A stretch of DNA of 64,000 nt from Clostridium lentum (GTDB lineage Bacteria > Bacillota > Clostridia > Clostridiales > Clostridiaceae): the NCBI RefSeq assembly GCF_014287815.1, contig NZ_JACOOQ010000014.1, positions 1 to 64,000 of the forward strand. The letters are read 5' to 3'. Below are positions 9,203 through 17,157 of this stretch, piece after piece. The position numbers and the translations under genes were made by a program. The notes below the pieces were generated by a model. It worked only from the letters and a program-made list of their open reading frames with translations, did not search any database and had not been told where the DNA came from. Position 1 is the stretch's first letter; every line of letters starts with the position of its first letter.

Positions 9203-10333
9203 TTATCCCCTTATCATACTATAAGACTCAAAATAACTTTCAATAAACTTTTCATTATTAAGTGCTTCTTCATATATAACTGGATAATTACTTTTAATAT
9301 CCTTCATTATGCCTACCATTAAATCAGTTGGATAAACTTTTAAAAATTCAATTAATCTCTCTAAATAAAAATCATTAGACAAGCTTTCAGCAGTTAATTG
9401 AGTTTCTAATGCCTTTAAGATATTATTAGCGCATAAATACAATCTAGTATGGCTTTCTTCTTTAACTTTTTCCTTTACCTCTTCACTTAGAAATTCACCT
9501 GTAAAAACATCTTCATAAGCTATAAGAGGACTATGTTCTGCTTCCACAAAGCTAATAAATTCTTCTGCAATAACCTTTCCCACATTACCTCTTATTACAT
9601 TTAAAAATACTGTTCTTGGTATTTCTCCATTACTTTCTTTATAAAGCTTATAGGACTTAGATACTCTTTCATAACTTCTTGGAGTTGCTCTTACATCCTC
9701 TTCATTTGACTTATTTAAGTATTCAGGGAATGTAGAAATAAATTCTATTACTTTACTATCTATATTTGATTCTATAGCCCATTTTATCCATGTATTTTTA
9801 TCACTTTCCATATTAAGCCATACAAATCTATTTTCCTGTGCTGCATCCATATCAACTACTTGATAGTCAAAATCTGCACTATATTTGCTAGATGGATTCA
9901 TAGCTGCTAGTATGTTTACATTATCATGTAGTTTATAGCCATTTATTTCTCTATTTAATATTAAATTCATTAATTCCTGTTGCACTGTATGTTCACATCT
10001 ATTGATTTCATCAATGAATAAAAGTACTGAATTCCCTTTTGATATTTCTTCATCAACTTCTCTTAACTTACTATGAACAGCATATACTGTAGTTTTAATT
10101 TCATGTAATATCCCATTACTATCAACTTTAGTGTAAGATTCAACAGTAGGAAGTCCACCTATTTCTCCTTCCTTTAATAAGTTTCCATCTATTACAATAA
10201 AGCTCCATCCGTTTTTTCTTGATAATTTCTTAGCTAACGCTGTCTTTCCTATACCACTTTCACCTACTACTAAAGGCACATCACCACTGGCTAATACTAA
10301 TTCCACACTTTTTAATGTATCAATAAAATTCAT
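9203..10333 (-). CDS. MoxR-family AAA+ ATPase (376 aa)
   Basis: AAA+ ATPase of the MoxR/RavA clade. Walker A GESGIGKT is at residues 24-31, Walker B LLFIDEINRC at 104-113, and a sensor-1-like region NILAAMNPS follows. The C-terminal third is helical and has no recognisable enzyme domain. These ATPases act as chaperones that assemble or activate complexes together with VWA partners. The ATG has an AGGAGGA site. It is the middle gene of a three-gene operon, 11 nt after the repeat protein and 3 nt before the VWA gene. Confidence 0.9.
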   Translation of the reverse strand: MNFIDTLKSVELVLASGDVPLVVGESGIGKTALAKKLSRKNGWSFIVIDGNLLKEGEIGGLPTVESYTKVDSNGILHEIKTTVYAVHSKLREVDEEISKGNSVLLFIDEINRCEHTVQQELMNLILNREINGYKLHDNVNILAAMNPSSKYSADFDYQVVDMDAAQENRFVWLNMESDKNTWIKWAIESNIDSKVIEFISTFPEYLNKSNEEDVRATPRSYERVSKSYKLYKESNGEIPRTVFLNVIRGNVGKVIAEEFISFVEAEHSPLIAYEDVFTGEFLSEEVKEKVKEESHTRLYLCANNILKALETQLTAESLSNDFYLERLIEFLKVYPTDLMVGIMKDIKSNYPVIYEEALNNEKFIESYFESYSMIRG

Positions 10334-10344
10334 TTTATGTCCTC

Positions 10345-11148
10345 CTAAATAATCCTTAGCTTTTCATCAACAGCTATTCTTTTTGCCTTCTTACTGCCAT
10401 ATTCATAGATAAATAATATCTTATCCAAATCTATCTTATCACACTCTCTATCAATGCAACTGCATTTTAAAAAGTCTCTTACATATTTTTCATCAACATC
10501 ATCTTTTGATAATACCTCTTTCAATACTTCAATAACATCATCTTTTTCAACTCTTCTTACGATATATTTTATTACTAATATATTAGCCCTTAAAAAAGCC
10601 TTCATCTTATTAGCATCTAATCCATAAATAAAGTTTATGGCAGCTTCATTATTTTTAACAGCCTCTATTTCTGCCTTAAAACAAGGAGTTTTAATATATC
10701 TTAAAGCATCATACTTTGCCTTTACTGCTTCAATTTGAACCGCTTCAGATGGTTCCTCTATATATTTTATAGAATCATAATCTTTTCGTACAGCCATTAT
10801 TTGCAACTCTTCAGCTACTTCCTTTACATACTGTATTGCCCATCCCCTCTGCTCTATAGCTAGCTTTATAACATCATAACTTGGTTTTTTTATATAATTT
10901 AAATTGCTCCATCCAGCAAGAACAGCATATTTCATCATTTCTTCTGATGGATTCTCTACAAACTCTATGGCTCTTGGATTTGATTTTATTGCTATCTCTT
11001 CCATTTCCTTTGTAGTATTTTCTATGTATCTTAATAAAAGCCCATCTCTTTTAAGAGCTATAATTTTCATTTCCTCAGTAGGATTATCTATATTTTTTAT
11101 AGCAATTGGATTTAATTTCAGCATTCCTAATATCTTTGCTTCGTCCAT
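10345..11148 (-). CDS. Tandem 22-residue repeat protein, DUF4116-like (267 aa)
   Basis: Eight to nine near-identical helical repeats of about 22 residues run from residue 6 to about 200. Each follows a pattern like EEMxxIAIKxNxxAIxYIENPS, with Ala at the helix crossing and Pro near the end. They resemble the DUF4116 repeat family and would stack into a solenoid for protein binding. The C-terminal 60 residues are charged and non-repetitive, with a Cys pair (CSCIDREC). It has no enzyme motif. As first gene of the MoxR/VWA operon it may be the substrate or adaptor of that ATPase. Ribosome site AAGGAAGGAG. Confidence 0.75.
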   Translation of the reverse strand: MDEAKILGMLKLNPIAIKNIDNPTEEMKIIALKRDGLLLRYIENTTKEMEEIAIKSNPRAIEFVENPSEEMMKYAVLAGWSNLNYIKKPSYDVIKLAIEQRGWAIQYVKEVAEELQIMAVRKDYDSIKYIEEPSEAVQIEAVKAKYDALRYIKTPCFKAEIEAVKNNEAAINFIYGLDANKMKAFLRANILVIKYIVRRVEKDDVIEVLKEVLSKDDVDEKYVRDFLKCSCIDRECDKIDLDKILFIYEYGSKKAKRIAVDEKLRII

Positions 11149-11301
11149 TTTAATTGCTCCTTCCTTTTATTAAGTTTTTACTTAATAATAATTATCTACT
11201 AATATTATAAATAGTTTTTTCCTTAATTAAAAGTATAATTTTTTTAATGCATATGAATAAGTAGAAATTAATACTAAATGATAATTTTTATTTTTAAGTA
11301 A

Positions 11302-11334
11302 AAAAGCATGGAATTTAAAAATCTCCATGCTTTT
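11302..11334 (-). terminator. Terminator of the L25/Ctc gene
   Basis: 11-bp perfect stem AAAAGCATGGA / TCCATGCTTTT (11302-11312, 11324-11334); minus-strand tail TTTTTTACTT. It lies about 35 nt past the stop codon. Confidence 0.85.
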
Positions 11335-11369
11335 CATCATATATATCTTTATATAACGGTTTTCTACCT

Positions 11370-11978
11370 TTATAAATCTTCTTTTTTTCCTATTAATTCA
11401 GGTTCTTTTGTCTCTTGATTTTCAGTATCATCAGTATCTACAGCGCTATTATCACCAATTGTTGCTACTATTGCATCCTCAACGGCATCTAATCTCATTC
11501 CTTCTGGAATAACTAAATCTTTAACAAGTATTTTATCACCAAAATTTAATTTTCCTACATGACATTTAATATTTTCTGGAAGCTTACTAGCTTCACCATA
11601 TAATTCAACTTCTGAAATTAAAACTTCTAATAATAATTGACGCCCTTCTAGAGCAGATTGTCCATCAAATACCACTGGTATCTTCATCTTAATCTTTTCA
11701 TTTTTCTTAATATCTTGAAAATCAATGTGTATCACCTTTCCAAAAGGATCTGTTTGTAATTCCTTAACTACACAATTTTCAATATGTCCATTTAAATTTA
11801 GAGAAAGAATTGAACTTTTAGCCAATGTTAAAAGTTTGTACATGTCTTTTCTAGTAATCTTAATTGACACTGTATTGTCTAAATGTGATCCATAAAGTAC
11901 TGCTGGTACTTCTCCATGCATTCTTACTTTTTTACCTTTTTCATTTCTTTCACTTACATTAAATACTACACTTTCCAC
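11370..11978 (-). CDS. rplY: 50S ribosomal protein bL25, Ctc form (202 aa)
   Basis: Ribosomal protein L25 that binds 5S rRNA, here the long Ctc form with an additional C-terminal beta domain, often called the general stress protein Ctc. The N-terminal domain (about 1-90) holds MHGEVPAVLYGSH, typical of L25. The C-terminal TL5 domain contains KIPVVFDGQSALEGRQLL, and the tail is acidic. The reading frame can be extended to a TTG at 11996, but that codon lacks a ribosome site. The GTG at 11978 has GAAGGGG 6 nt upstream and is preferred. Monocistronic with its own terminator. Confidence 0.93.
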   Translation of the reverse strand: MESVVFNVSERNEKGKKVRMHGEVPAVLYGSHLDNTVSIKITRKDMYKLLTLAKSSILSLNLNGHIENCVVKELQTDPFGKVIHIDFQDIKKNEKIKMKIPVVFDGQSALEGRQLLLEVLISEVELYGEASKLPENIKCHVGKLNFGDKILVKDLVIPEGMRLDAVEDAIVATIGDNSAVDTDDTENQETKEPELIGKKEDL

Positions 11979-11996
11979 AATAACCCCTTCTTTCAA

Positions 11997-12255
11997 TTAT
12001 TGACTACATTTTTATTATAGTGATTATAAAAACTTATTTACTTGTAATTATTTCCATTTATTTAGCTATTAAACTTATTTTGTATAAATTTTCATAAATT
12101 CACTTAATAATTTTATTATAATACTTTATAGAAATTATTCCCAGAATAATTTTTACTTTTTTTCCAATAAAGTTTATTCTACCTTTCTTTTTTAAAATTA
12201 TTATTAAAATACTCTATAATCCTCAAATCTTCTTTTTAATTTACATATTAGATAT
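11997..12255. other. AT-rich intergenic region between L25 and the small Cys protein
   Basis: No reading frame with a ribosome site was found. TATAAT hexamers on the minus strand at 12014-12019 and 12023-12028 could serve the L25 gene, but no good -35 matches. A small 9-bp hairpin (AAATTATTC/GAATAATTT, 12132-12152) followed on the plus strand by a T-rich run might be a weak terminator. Confidence 0.4.
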
Positions 12256-12284
12256 TTGATAATTACTATTAAAAACTATATAAT
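12256..12284 (+). promoter_or_regulatory. Near-consensus sigma-A promoter for the 47-aa protein
   Basis: TTGATA at 12256-12261, a 17-nt spacer, and TATAAT at 12279-12284, about 55 nt before the ATG. This is one of the best vegetative promoter matches in the window. Confidence 0.75.
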
Positions 12285-12340
12285 ATTGCTAAATGAAATA
12301 TATCATACAATTTTGTAAATACATATAAAGGAGATTTAAT

Positions 12341-12484
12341 ATGGCTAATAATGAAAATTTAACAAAGAAAACTATTGAGGTTCAAGCACCTAAAAAAATT
12401 AAATATCAATGTCTTCACACAACTGAAGAAAAAGAATGTACTTGTATCAGAAGCAAAGGCTTAGTATTAAAGAAAGAATCATAA
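12341..12484 (+). CDS. Small Cys-containing protein (47 aa), unknown
   Basis: The frame encodes a 47-residue, Lys-rich protein starting MANNENLTKKTIEVQAPKK. It has three Cys and one His in its second half (YQCLHTTEEKECTCIRSK), which could bind a metal ion. An AAGGAGA site lies 8 nt before the ATG, and a near-consensus promoter is upstream. It has no signal peptide or membrane segment. I do not recognise the family. It is one of few plus-strand genes here and borders an IS remnant, so a recent rearrangement is possible. The good promoter and ribosome site argue that it is expressed. Confidence 0.65.
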   Translation: MANNENLTKKTIEVQAPKKIKYQCLHTTEEKECTCIRSKGLVLKKES

Positions 12485-12517
12485 AATCAAAAAGTATGGC
12501 TTAGATAATTGGTAAAG

Positions 12518-12671
12518 TGGTACCTATGTCAAGGACATTTTAAAAAAGAGAGTTAGGAATTTAAAAGCTGATTTCTGTATTGTACAGAGTTAGCTTTTTT
12601 AAATTCCATTTGCAACGATCATTGTTATAATAATCAATATAGTCATCTATAATTAATTGAAGTTCTTGCAT
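12518..12671 (-). mobile_element. IS3-family insertion sequence remnant (transposase 3' end)
   Basis: The minus strand from about 12671 to 12553 encodes QELQLIIDDYIDYYNNDR then WNLKK and, after a one-base shift in an A-run, SVQYRNQLLNS and a stop. This is the C-terminal end of IS150-type IS3 transposases (YNNDR...L..M.PVQYR). The flank at 12518-12537 (TGGTACCTATGTCAAGGACA) probably includes the terminal inverted repeat. No other end or the rest of the transposase is present, so it is a dead relic. Confidence 0.7.
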
Positions 12672-12699
12672 CTTTAGCAAATTTTAAATTAGGATTTTC

Positions 12700-13011
12700 A
12701 ATTAACTTACTAATATTCTTCTCTTGTTTAGGTTTTGAGTGTCTATATTTCAAAATTAATTCACGATATACTTTGAAACTTTTCTGGTTATTTTTTTTCT
12801 TATTATTTTCATCAATAAATATTCCTTTTCTCTAACAACTTTTAGCCCAGATACATTATAGTATTCTAAACATTCATTTAATTTACAAATATCATAATAA
12901 ATACTTCTTTTAGATACTTCTAGTTTCTGGGATATTTGATTAAGAGAACTATAATATGTAGCTTTTAAAAGCATGTCCAATATTTTTTGCACCTACTATT
13001 AATGTAGACAA
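12700..13011 (-). pseudogene. Frameshifted PRD/BglG-type regulator fragment
   Basis: A GGAGGAG site precedes a TTG at 13011 (MSTLIV...), but the frame must shift by one base near 12993 to continue into QKILDMLLKATYYSSLNQISQKLEVSKRSIYYDICKLNECL. That is the HTH_11 winged helix found at the start of BglG/MtlR-type PRD regulators. A second shift near 12826, in an A-run, is needed to restore GIFIDENNKKK. After that the frame continues with unrecognised sequence to an IS3 relic, and no PRD or PTS domain follows. Intact relatives exceed 600 residues, so this is a truncated, inactive gene. The GTG-initiated 78-aa frame 12756-12992 is its longest open piece. Confidence 0.65.
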
Positions 13012-13126
13012 TGATAACTCCTCCTAAATTCTACCTAATATAAATATAGTATATGAAAATATCCCATTTTTTCAAGTAAAACTAAATATGTATATTTTAA
13101 AATCAACATATTTAACTTTGTAAAAT

Positions 13127-13161
13127 AAAAAATCAACTATTTTTCATATAGTTGATTTTTT
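13127..13161 (-). terminator. Bidirectional-looking terminator after the CWC protein gene
   Basis: 14-bp perfect stem AAAAAATCAACTAT / ATAGTTGATTTTTT with a 7-nt loop. T-runs occur on both strands; it most likely ends the gene at 13204-13407. Confidence 0.8.
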
Positions 13162-13203
13162 ATATAACTACTAAAATATATTAATCTCAAAAAACTTTAT
13201 TAT

Positions 13204-13407
13204 CTACTTCTTATTTTTCTCTTTATATTTAATTACACATTCTTTACAAATACAAGCCTTACCTCTTAAGTTTTCAGGTATCATTTCTCTTAATTCTTTG
13301 GGAACTTCTATTTTCTCACACCAGCAACCATTATGTGTTAAACCATTTTCATATCCACAATTATTATGTTTGCCACAAAGTGGACATATGCTTTTATTAA
13401 TTTTCAT
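13204..13407 (-). CDS. Cysteine-rich CWC family protein (67 aa)
   Basis: Small putative metal-binding protein. It holds CPLCGKHNNC near the start, CWC in the middle and CICKECV at the end, which is the pattern of the Cys-rich CWC family. The frame continues upstream to 13464, but the ATG at 13407 is the one with an AAAGGAGAAAG site, so the shorter protein is preferred. It has no membrane segment. Family function is unknown. It is monocistronic and ends at a strong terminator. Confidence 0.8.
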   Translation of the reverse strand: MKINKSICPLCGKHNNCGYENGLTHNGCWCEKIEVPKELREMIPENLRGKACICKECVIKYKEKNKK

Positions 13408-13603
13408 TTTACTTTCTCCTTTATGTTTATTAATTAGCATCTGTGATTTCATATACTTTTTCATTTCATATCAAATCACTTTTATCTTCTTTACACTTTC
13501 ACTAAACTAAAGTTCTTTTATTTATTTCATAAATAAAATTTTAAACAAACCCTTCTTTTTTCAATAGTATATAATATAAATCTAATGATAGGAGATGAAA
13601 TAC

Positions 13604-13894
13604 ATGTCATTTAATGACTATAATAATGAAATTTCTTGCTGTAACCATTTTTATAATTATGGCAATGATTTTACAGCCTTTAGTAACTCCTGCTTTAACT
13701 CACTAGTAATATTATTCTTATTTTTTGGTGGTGGACGAGGTCCAGGTAGCTTTTGGAGCCCTTATAACCAAATATATGGATGTAGTGGCTTTAATTCTGA
13801 TTGGTGTAATAATACTGGCTTTACGAAGCTTGGAGCCAATACTCCTACTTCACTTAATTCCCTTGGACTTTCTAATGGTAACTACCAACCATAA
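13604..13894 (+). CDS. Small Gly/Asn/Cys-rich protein with one hydrophobic stretch (96 aa)
   Basis: Encodes a protein beginning MSFNDYNNEISCCNHF, with a short hydrophobic segment (NSLVILFLFFGGG, about residues 32-46) and then a Gly/Asn/Ser/Trp-rich tail. An in-frame ATG at 13595 lies inside the GGAGATG ribosome site, so the ATG at 13604 is taken as the start. TATAAT occurs at 13570-13575. Composition recalls small spore-coat or surface proteins, but I recognise no family. It has no neighbours in its operon. Confidence 0.6.
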   Translation: MSFNDYNNEISCCNHFYNYGNDFTAFSNSCFNSLVILFLFFGGGRGPGSFWSPYNQIYGCSGFNSDWCNNTGFTKLGANTPTSLNSLGLSNGNYQP

Positions 13895-13938
13895 AATATT
13901 CCTAAATCCATCTTCCTAAACTATTTTTTCATATAAAA

Positions 13939-13974
13939 ATAACGCTCAGTAATATTCTAGTTACTAAGCGTTAT
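13939..13974 (-). terminator. Terminator between convergent small genes
   Basis: Stem ATAACGCT-c-AGTAA / TTACT-a-AGCGTTAT with an 8-nt loop. The minus-strand reading ends in TTTTTATATG, so it best serves the zinc-ribbon gene; the plus-strand tail is weaker. Confidence 0.7.
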
Positions 13975-14025
13975 TATATAAAATTATACTATATTGATTA
14001 TAAATAGTCAAAGATTAATACTATT

Positions 14026-14469
14026 TTATTTATCTTCCTCCATGCTATTTTCTGTATCTTCTGCTTTTTCTTGAATACTCTCTACCTCTTCAACTACTTC
14101 AGCTTTCACTTCTTCCACAAGTTTTGCTCCACATTTTGAACAATATGCTACAGTATTATCTTGTTCTGTTCCACAGTTACTACAAATTTTTATTCCCTTT
14201 ATAAGTTGAAGCTCTTTCTTCATTGCTTCCAATACTTGAAGTGACTCTGTTATACATGAACAAATATCCTGTATCTCCGCCACTTGATTTCTAGCATATA
14301 GTGTAAAATATTTCTTTCCTAATTCAGTATATAATCCATCAATCTTCTTTTCTTCATCTTTTATCTTATTAGTTAGCTTGCTTATCTCAGCTATTTCCTT
14401 AGTTCTTTTAACAGTTTCTTGCCCTACATTAGATATCTTTTTACCAAAATTACTAAAAAACTCTGTCAT
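14026..14469 (-). CDS. Coiled-coil zinc-ribbon protein (147 aa)
   Basis: The N-terminal two thirds is helical and coiled-coil-like (EISKLTNKIKDEEKKIDGLYTELGKKYF). It is followed by a zinc ribbon, CSNCGTEQDNTVAYCSKCG (about residues 100-118), with two CxxC knuckles, and a very acidic tail. This layout is common in small Firmicute zinc-ribbon proteins of unknown role. An AGGAGAAA site precedes the ATG. No membrane helix is present, so it is probably cytoplasmic. Its neighbours give no functional link. Confidence 0.75.
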   Translation of the reverse strand: MTEFFSNFGKKISNVGQETVKRTKEIAEISKLTNKIKDEEKKIDGLYTELGKKYFTLYARNQVAEIQDICSCITESLQVLEAMKKELQLIKGIKICSNCGTEQDNTVAYCSKCGAKLVEEVKAEVVEEVESIQEKAEDTENSMEEDK

Positions 14470-14688
14470 AAAATTTCTCCTATTTTAATCAATCTATTCA
14501 TTGTAATTTTATTATTTTTTTATGCTTTTATTACTATATTTAATTAAAGATACTATTTAAAGAATCTTAAATCAGACATAGAGATATTCATTTTTATAAA
14601 AAATAAAATAAGCATTCCAATAACTACTTTCTTTACTACCTAATATCAATATGAAACCATTTCTAAAATCTATATGAATCTTTTTTTA

Positions 14689-15711
14689 TTATTTTATTTC
14701 TCTTATAACATGTGCTTTCTTATTATTAATCCAGCTATTTTTATCAATTTCAATAAAATAGCCTTGTCCATTTTTAACTTGCCAATTATAAAAGTCCTCA
14801 TGTGGACTAGAATACTTGTCTAAAATAGCCATTATTGTACCGCCATGAACAATCAAGGCAACACATTCTTCACCTAACGATTGATTTATTATTTCTTCAA
14901 AGCACTTCTGACATCTTGTGATAAACTCTTCACGCCTTTCACCATTTGGTATATTGAAAGTTCCACCACTAGCCAACCATCTTTGATAATTAAGGTCATC
15001 TTTTAACTGATCATAATTCTTATTTTCAAAATCGCCAAAGTTTGTTTCCTTTAAATCATCTTTTATTATGATTTCTGCTTTAGGATATATCATCTTAGCC
15101 GATTCCACACATCTCTTCATTGGACTTGAGTATACTTTATAAGCTCTTGGATAAATTTCTTTTGATATAGCATCAAATAATGAATATATACCATTTAGAG
15201 AAAGACTTTCATCTGTAACACCTATATATTTTTTATTTTTATTACCTTCAGTTATACCATGACGAATTAATGCAACACTTAAAGTTGAACTGAAATTTGT
15301 CTTTTCATTTCTCTCATCATGTGTATTTTCTTTTTTTATAATTACAGGTACACCAGCCATTACTCTGATAACAATGGCTGCTTTCTTAGCAATATTTGTA
15401 CATGCCCTTCCTGTTTCTTCTCTCCAAATTCTTTCTTCTTTATCTAAAGGGACAATTCCACAACCAATTTCATCACTAATTATGATAATATCATTATTTT
15501 TTTCCAATAGTGCTTCAACAAAAGAAAGTATATTAATATTATCCTTTAAAAGCCTTCTACATAATAAATGGAAATTGTATAATACCCTTTTATTTATATT
15601 ATTGTAATCACATTCTTCACCATTACAAACATCCTCTTTAGTCAGATTATTCTTATCCAATACATATTTAAGCTTTCCTTGTGCTGTTCCGCCTATTACA
15701 AACTCTATCAT
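14689..15711 (-). CDS. cobC: CobU-like domain fused to CobC-type histidine phosphatase (340 aa)
   Basis: Residues 144-340 form a histidine phosphatase (RHG at 150-152, second catalytic His in VALIVHGGT), matching CobC alpha-ribazole phosphatase, which removes the 5'-phosphate in cobalamin nucleotide-loop assembly. Residues 1-126 resemble CobU: they keep the C-terminal CobU motif (SDEIGCGIVP...R...ETGR) but have a degenerate P-loop (GGTAQGKLK for GGxxSGKS) and lack the HR guanylylation motif. The ATG overlaps the cobS stop by 4 nt, and its GGAGG lies inside cobS. It is the last gene of the cob operon. The phosphatase call is firm; the role of the N-terminal domain is uncertain. Confidence 0.85.
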   Translation of the reverse strand: MIEFVIGGTAQGKLKYVLDKNNLTKEDVCNGEECDYNNINKRVLYNFHLLCRRLLKDNINILSFVEALLEKNNDIIIISDEIGCGIVPLDKEERIWREETGRACTNIAKKAAIVIRVMAGVPVIIKKENTHDERNEKTNFSSTLSVALIRHGITEGNKNKKYIGVTDESLSLNGIYSLFDAISKEIYPRAYKVYSSPMKRCVESAKMIYPKAEIIIKDDLKETNFGDFENKNYDQLKDDLNYQRWLASGGTFNIPNGERREEFITRCQKCFEEIINQSLGEECVALIVHGGTIMAILDKYSSPHEDFYNWQVKNGQGYFIEIDKNSWINNKKAHVIREIK

Positions 15712-16478
15712 GGTGTTCCTCCAAAAATAACTACAGCTATTAATAGTATAAATTCTAATATTTGTAAGAAATATCCAGCTAAGTCACCAGTTATTCCTTC
15801 AAATTCATTATACGACATTTTCTTATACTTAACAAAACATAAAATTGTCAAAATTATTGTACCAATGGCCAATAATCTATTTATAAATAGCATTATAACA
15901 AAAATAATCCCAATGTAAACAAACATACATTTCTTTACCACTTGTCTTTCAGCTGCATTGGAAAACATATATGCAAGACCACTATTTTTCGAACATTTAA
16001 ATGTAACAATTGCAAATGCACTAAAAGCTCTTGATAGCATAAATACTAGAGCAATAAAAATTATATTATCTATTGTTATATTAACTTCTGTCCAAAAAGA
16101 AAATACTGCAATGAAATATACAACACAATATATTAAAGCAAAGGCTCCAATATGAGGATCCTTTAAAATTTCCAACTTTTTTTCTCTACTTTGATGTGAA
16201 CTTCTAGCATCTACTGTATCACAAAATCCATCAATATGTATTCCACCAGTAATAATTACTGGTATAATAGTAGCAATACCAGCAAATAAAATACTACCTA
16301 TTGCTAAAAATTTAGCTAAGTACATCCATGCAGCCATTATTATTCCTATTACAAGTCCCACCAATGGGAAAAAGCACATGGCATATTTCATATTTTCCTT
16401 TTTCCAATCAATATTAGGCATAGGAATTTTAGAGTACATAGAAAATGTAATTATCATTGATTCTAAAATATTTTTCAT
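15708..16478 (-). CDS. cobS: Adenosylcobinamide-GDP ribazoletransferase (256 aa)
   Basis: Membrane enzyme that joins adenosylcobinamide-GDP to alpha-ribazole(-phosphate), the last step of cobalamin assembly. The family motif GGIHIDGFCDTVDARSS (about residues 78-94) and FPLVGLVIGI near the start are clear, and about six hydrophobic helices follow. Length is normal. It lies about 40 nt after cobU and overlaps cobC by 4 nt. The ribosome site is AGGTGAT. Together with cobT, cobU and cobC it gives a full lower-ligand assembly set. Corrin-ring genes are not in the window, so salvage is likely. Confidence 0.95.
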   Translation of the reverse strand: MKNILESMIITFSMYSKIPMPNIDWKKENMKYAMCFFPLVGLVIGIIMAAWMYLAKFLAIGSILFAGIATIIPVIITGGIHIDGFCDTVDARSSHQSREKKLEILKDPHIGAFALIYCVVYFIAVFSFWTEVNITIDNIIFIALVFMLSRAFSAFAIVTFKCSKNSGLAYMFSNAAERQVVKKCMFVYIGIIFVIMLFINRLLAIGTIILTILCFVKYKKMSYNEFEGITGDLAGYFLQILEFILLIAVVIFGGTP

Positions 16479-16517
16479 CTTTAATCACCTACAATTTCTA
16501 AACTTCTATAAGAAGAA

Positions 16518-17039
16518 TTATTTTATTCTTACTTCTATTCCATAAACTATCTCTATAACTTCATCGGCCATAATTGATAACTCTTTATTTATTATAGCTA
16601 AATTTTTAATATAATCTTCTGTATCTGCATCATATTTATTCCCATCAGAAAAAATTTCATTACTTACAATAACCAAATTTTCACATTTATCTTTTAATAT
16701 TCTAATTCCTCTTATAATTTCTGCTACAGCATTTTCTCTACATCTATTTTTATTATACATTTCATTAGCTAATAAATTAGAAATACATTCTAACAGAATT
16801 GTACTATCCTTAGTAATATCCTTACTTTTTATGGAGTCTAAACCATAAGGGCATTCTATTGTATGAAATCCCTTTTCTATTCTCATTTCTCTATGTCTTG
16901 CTATCTTTTTATGACATTCATCATCATAGGGCATCATTGTAGCAATATATATTAATGAACCTTTTTTTCGAGACATACTTATATTTTCAGCATATTCTGA
17001 TTTTCCACTGGCTGCCCCACCAGTAACTAATGCAAGCAT
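16518..17039 (-). CDS. cobU: Adenosylcobinamide kinase / guanylyltransferase (173 aa)
   Basis: Cytoplasmic enzyme that phosphorylates adenosylcobinamide and then transfers GMP. P-loop GGAASGKS is at residues 7-14, YIATMMPYDDECHKKIARHR at 31-50 carries the guanylyl-accepting His49, and LLECIS marks the Walker B region. The usual C-terminal SNE-GxGIVP...R...GxxNQ motif is eroded (SNEIFSDGNKYD...IINKEL), whereas the CobU-like domain fused to CobC nearby retains it. It has an AAAGGAGGT site. A hairpin separates it from cobT, so the two may be partly uncoupled. Confidence 0.9.
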   Translation of the reverse strand: MLALVTGGAASGKSEYAENISMSRKKGSLIYIATMMPYDDECHKKIARHREMRIEKGFHTIECPYGLDSIKSKDITKDSTILLECISNLLANEMYNKNRCRENAVAEIIRGIRILKDKCENLVIVSNEIFSDGNKYDADTEDYIKNLAIINKELSIMADEVIEIVYGIEVRIK

Positions 17040-17097
17040 AAAACTACCTCCTTTAAAAGAATTTAACTATACAGTATTTTTATTTACAAGCTAATTA

Positions 17098-17130
17098 AAT
17101 CAGAAACCCCTAATAAAGAAGTTTCTGATT
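17098..17130 (-). terminator. Possible terminator between cobT and cobU
   Basis: 10-bp stem AATCAGAAAC / GTTTCTGATT with a 13-nt loop, about 30 nt after cobT. The minus-strand tail TTTAATTAGC is a poor U-tract, so it may be leaky or only a stabilising structure. Confidence 0.45.
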
Positions 17131-17157
17131 CTTTGCTAAAAACTATATAATTATAAA

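Noticed and set aside
12756..12992. Stand-alone 78-aa HTH protein
   Set aside because: The GTG start lacks a site, while a good site and TTG lie just upstream in another frame; the whole is better explained as a frameshifted regulator fragment.
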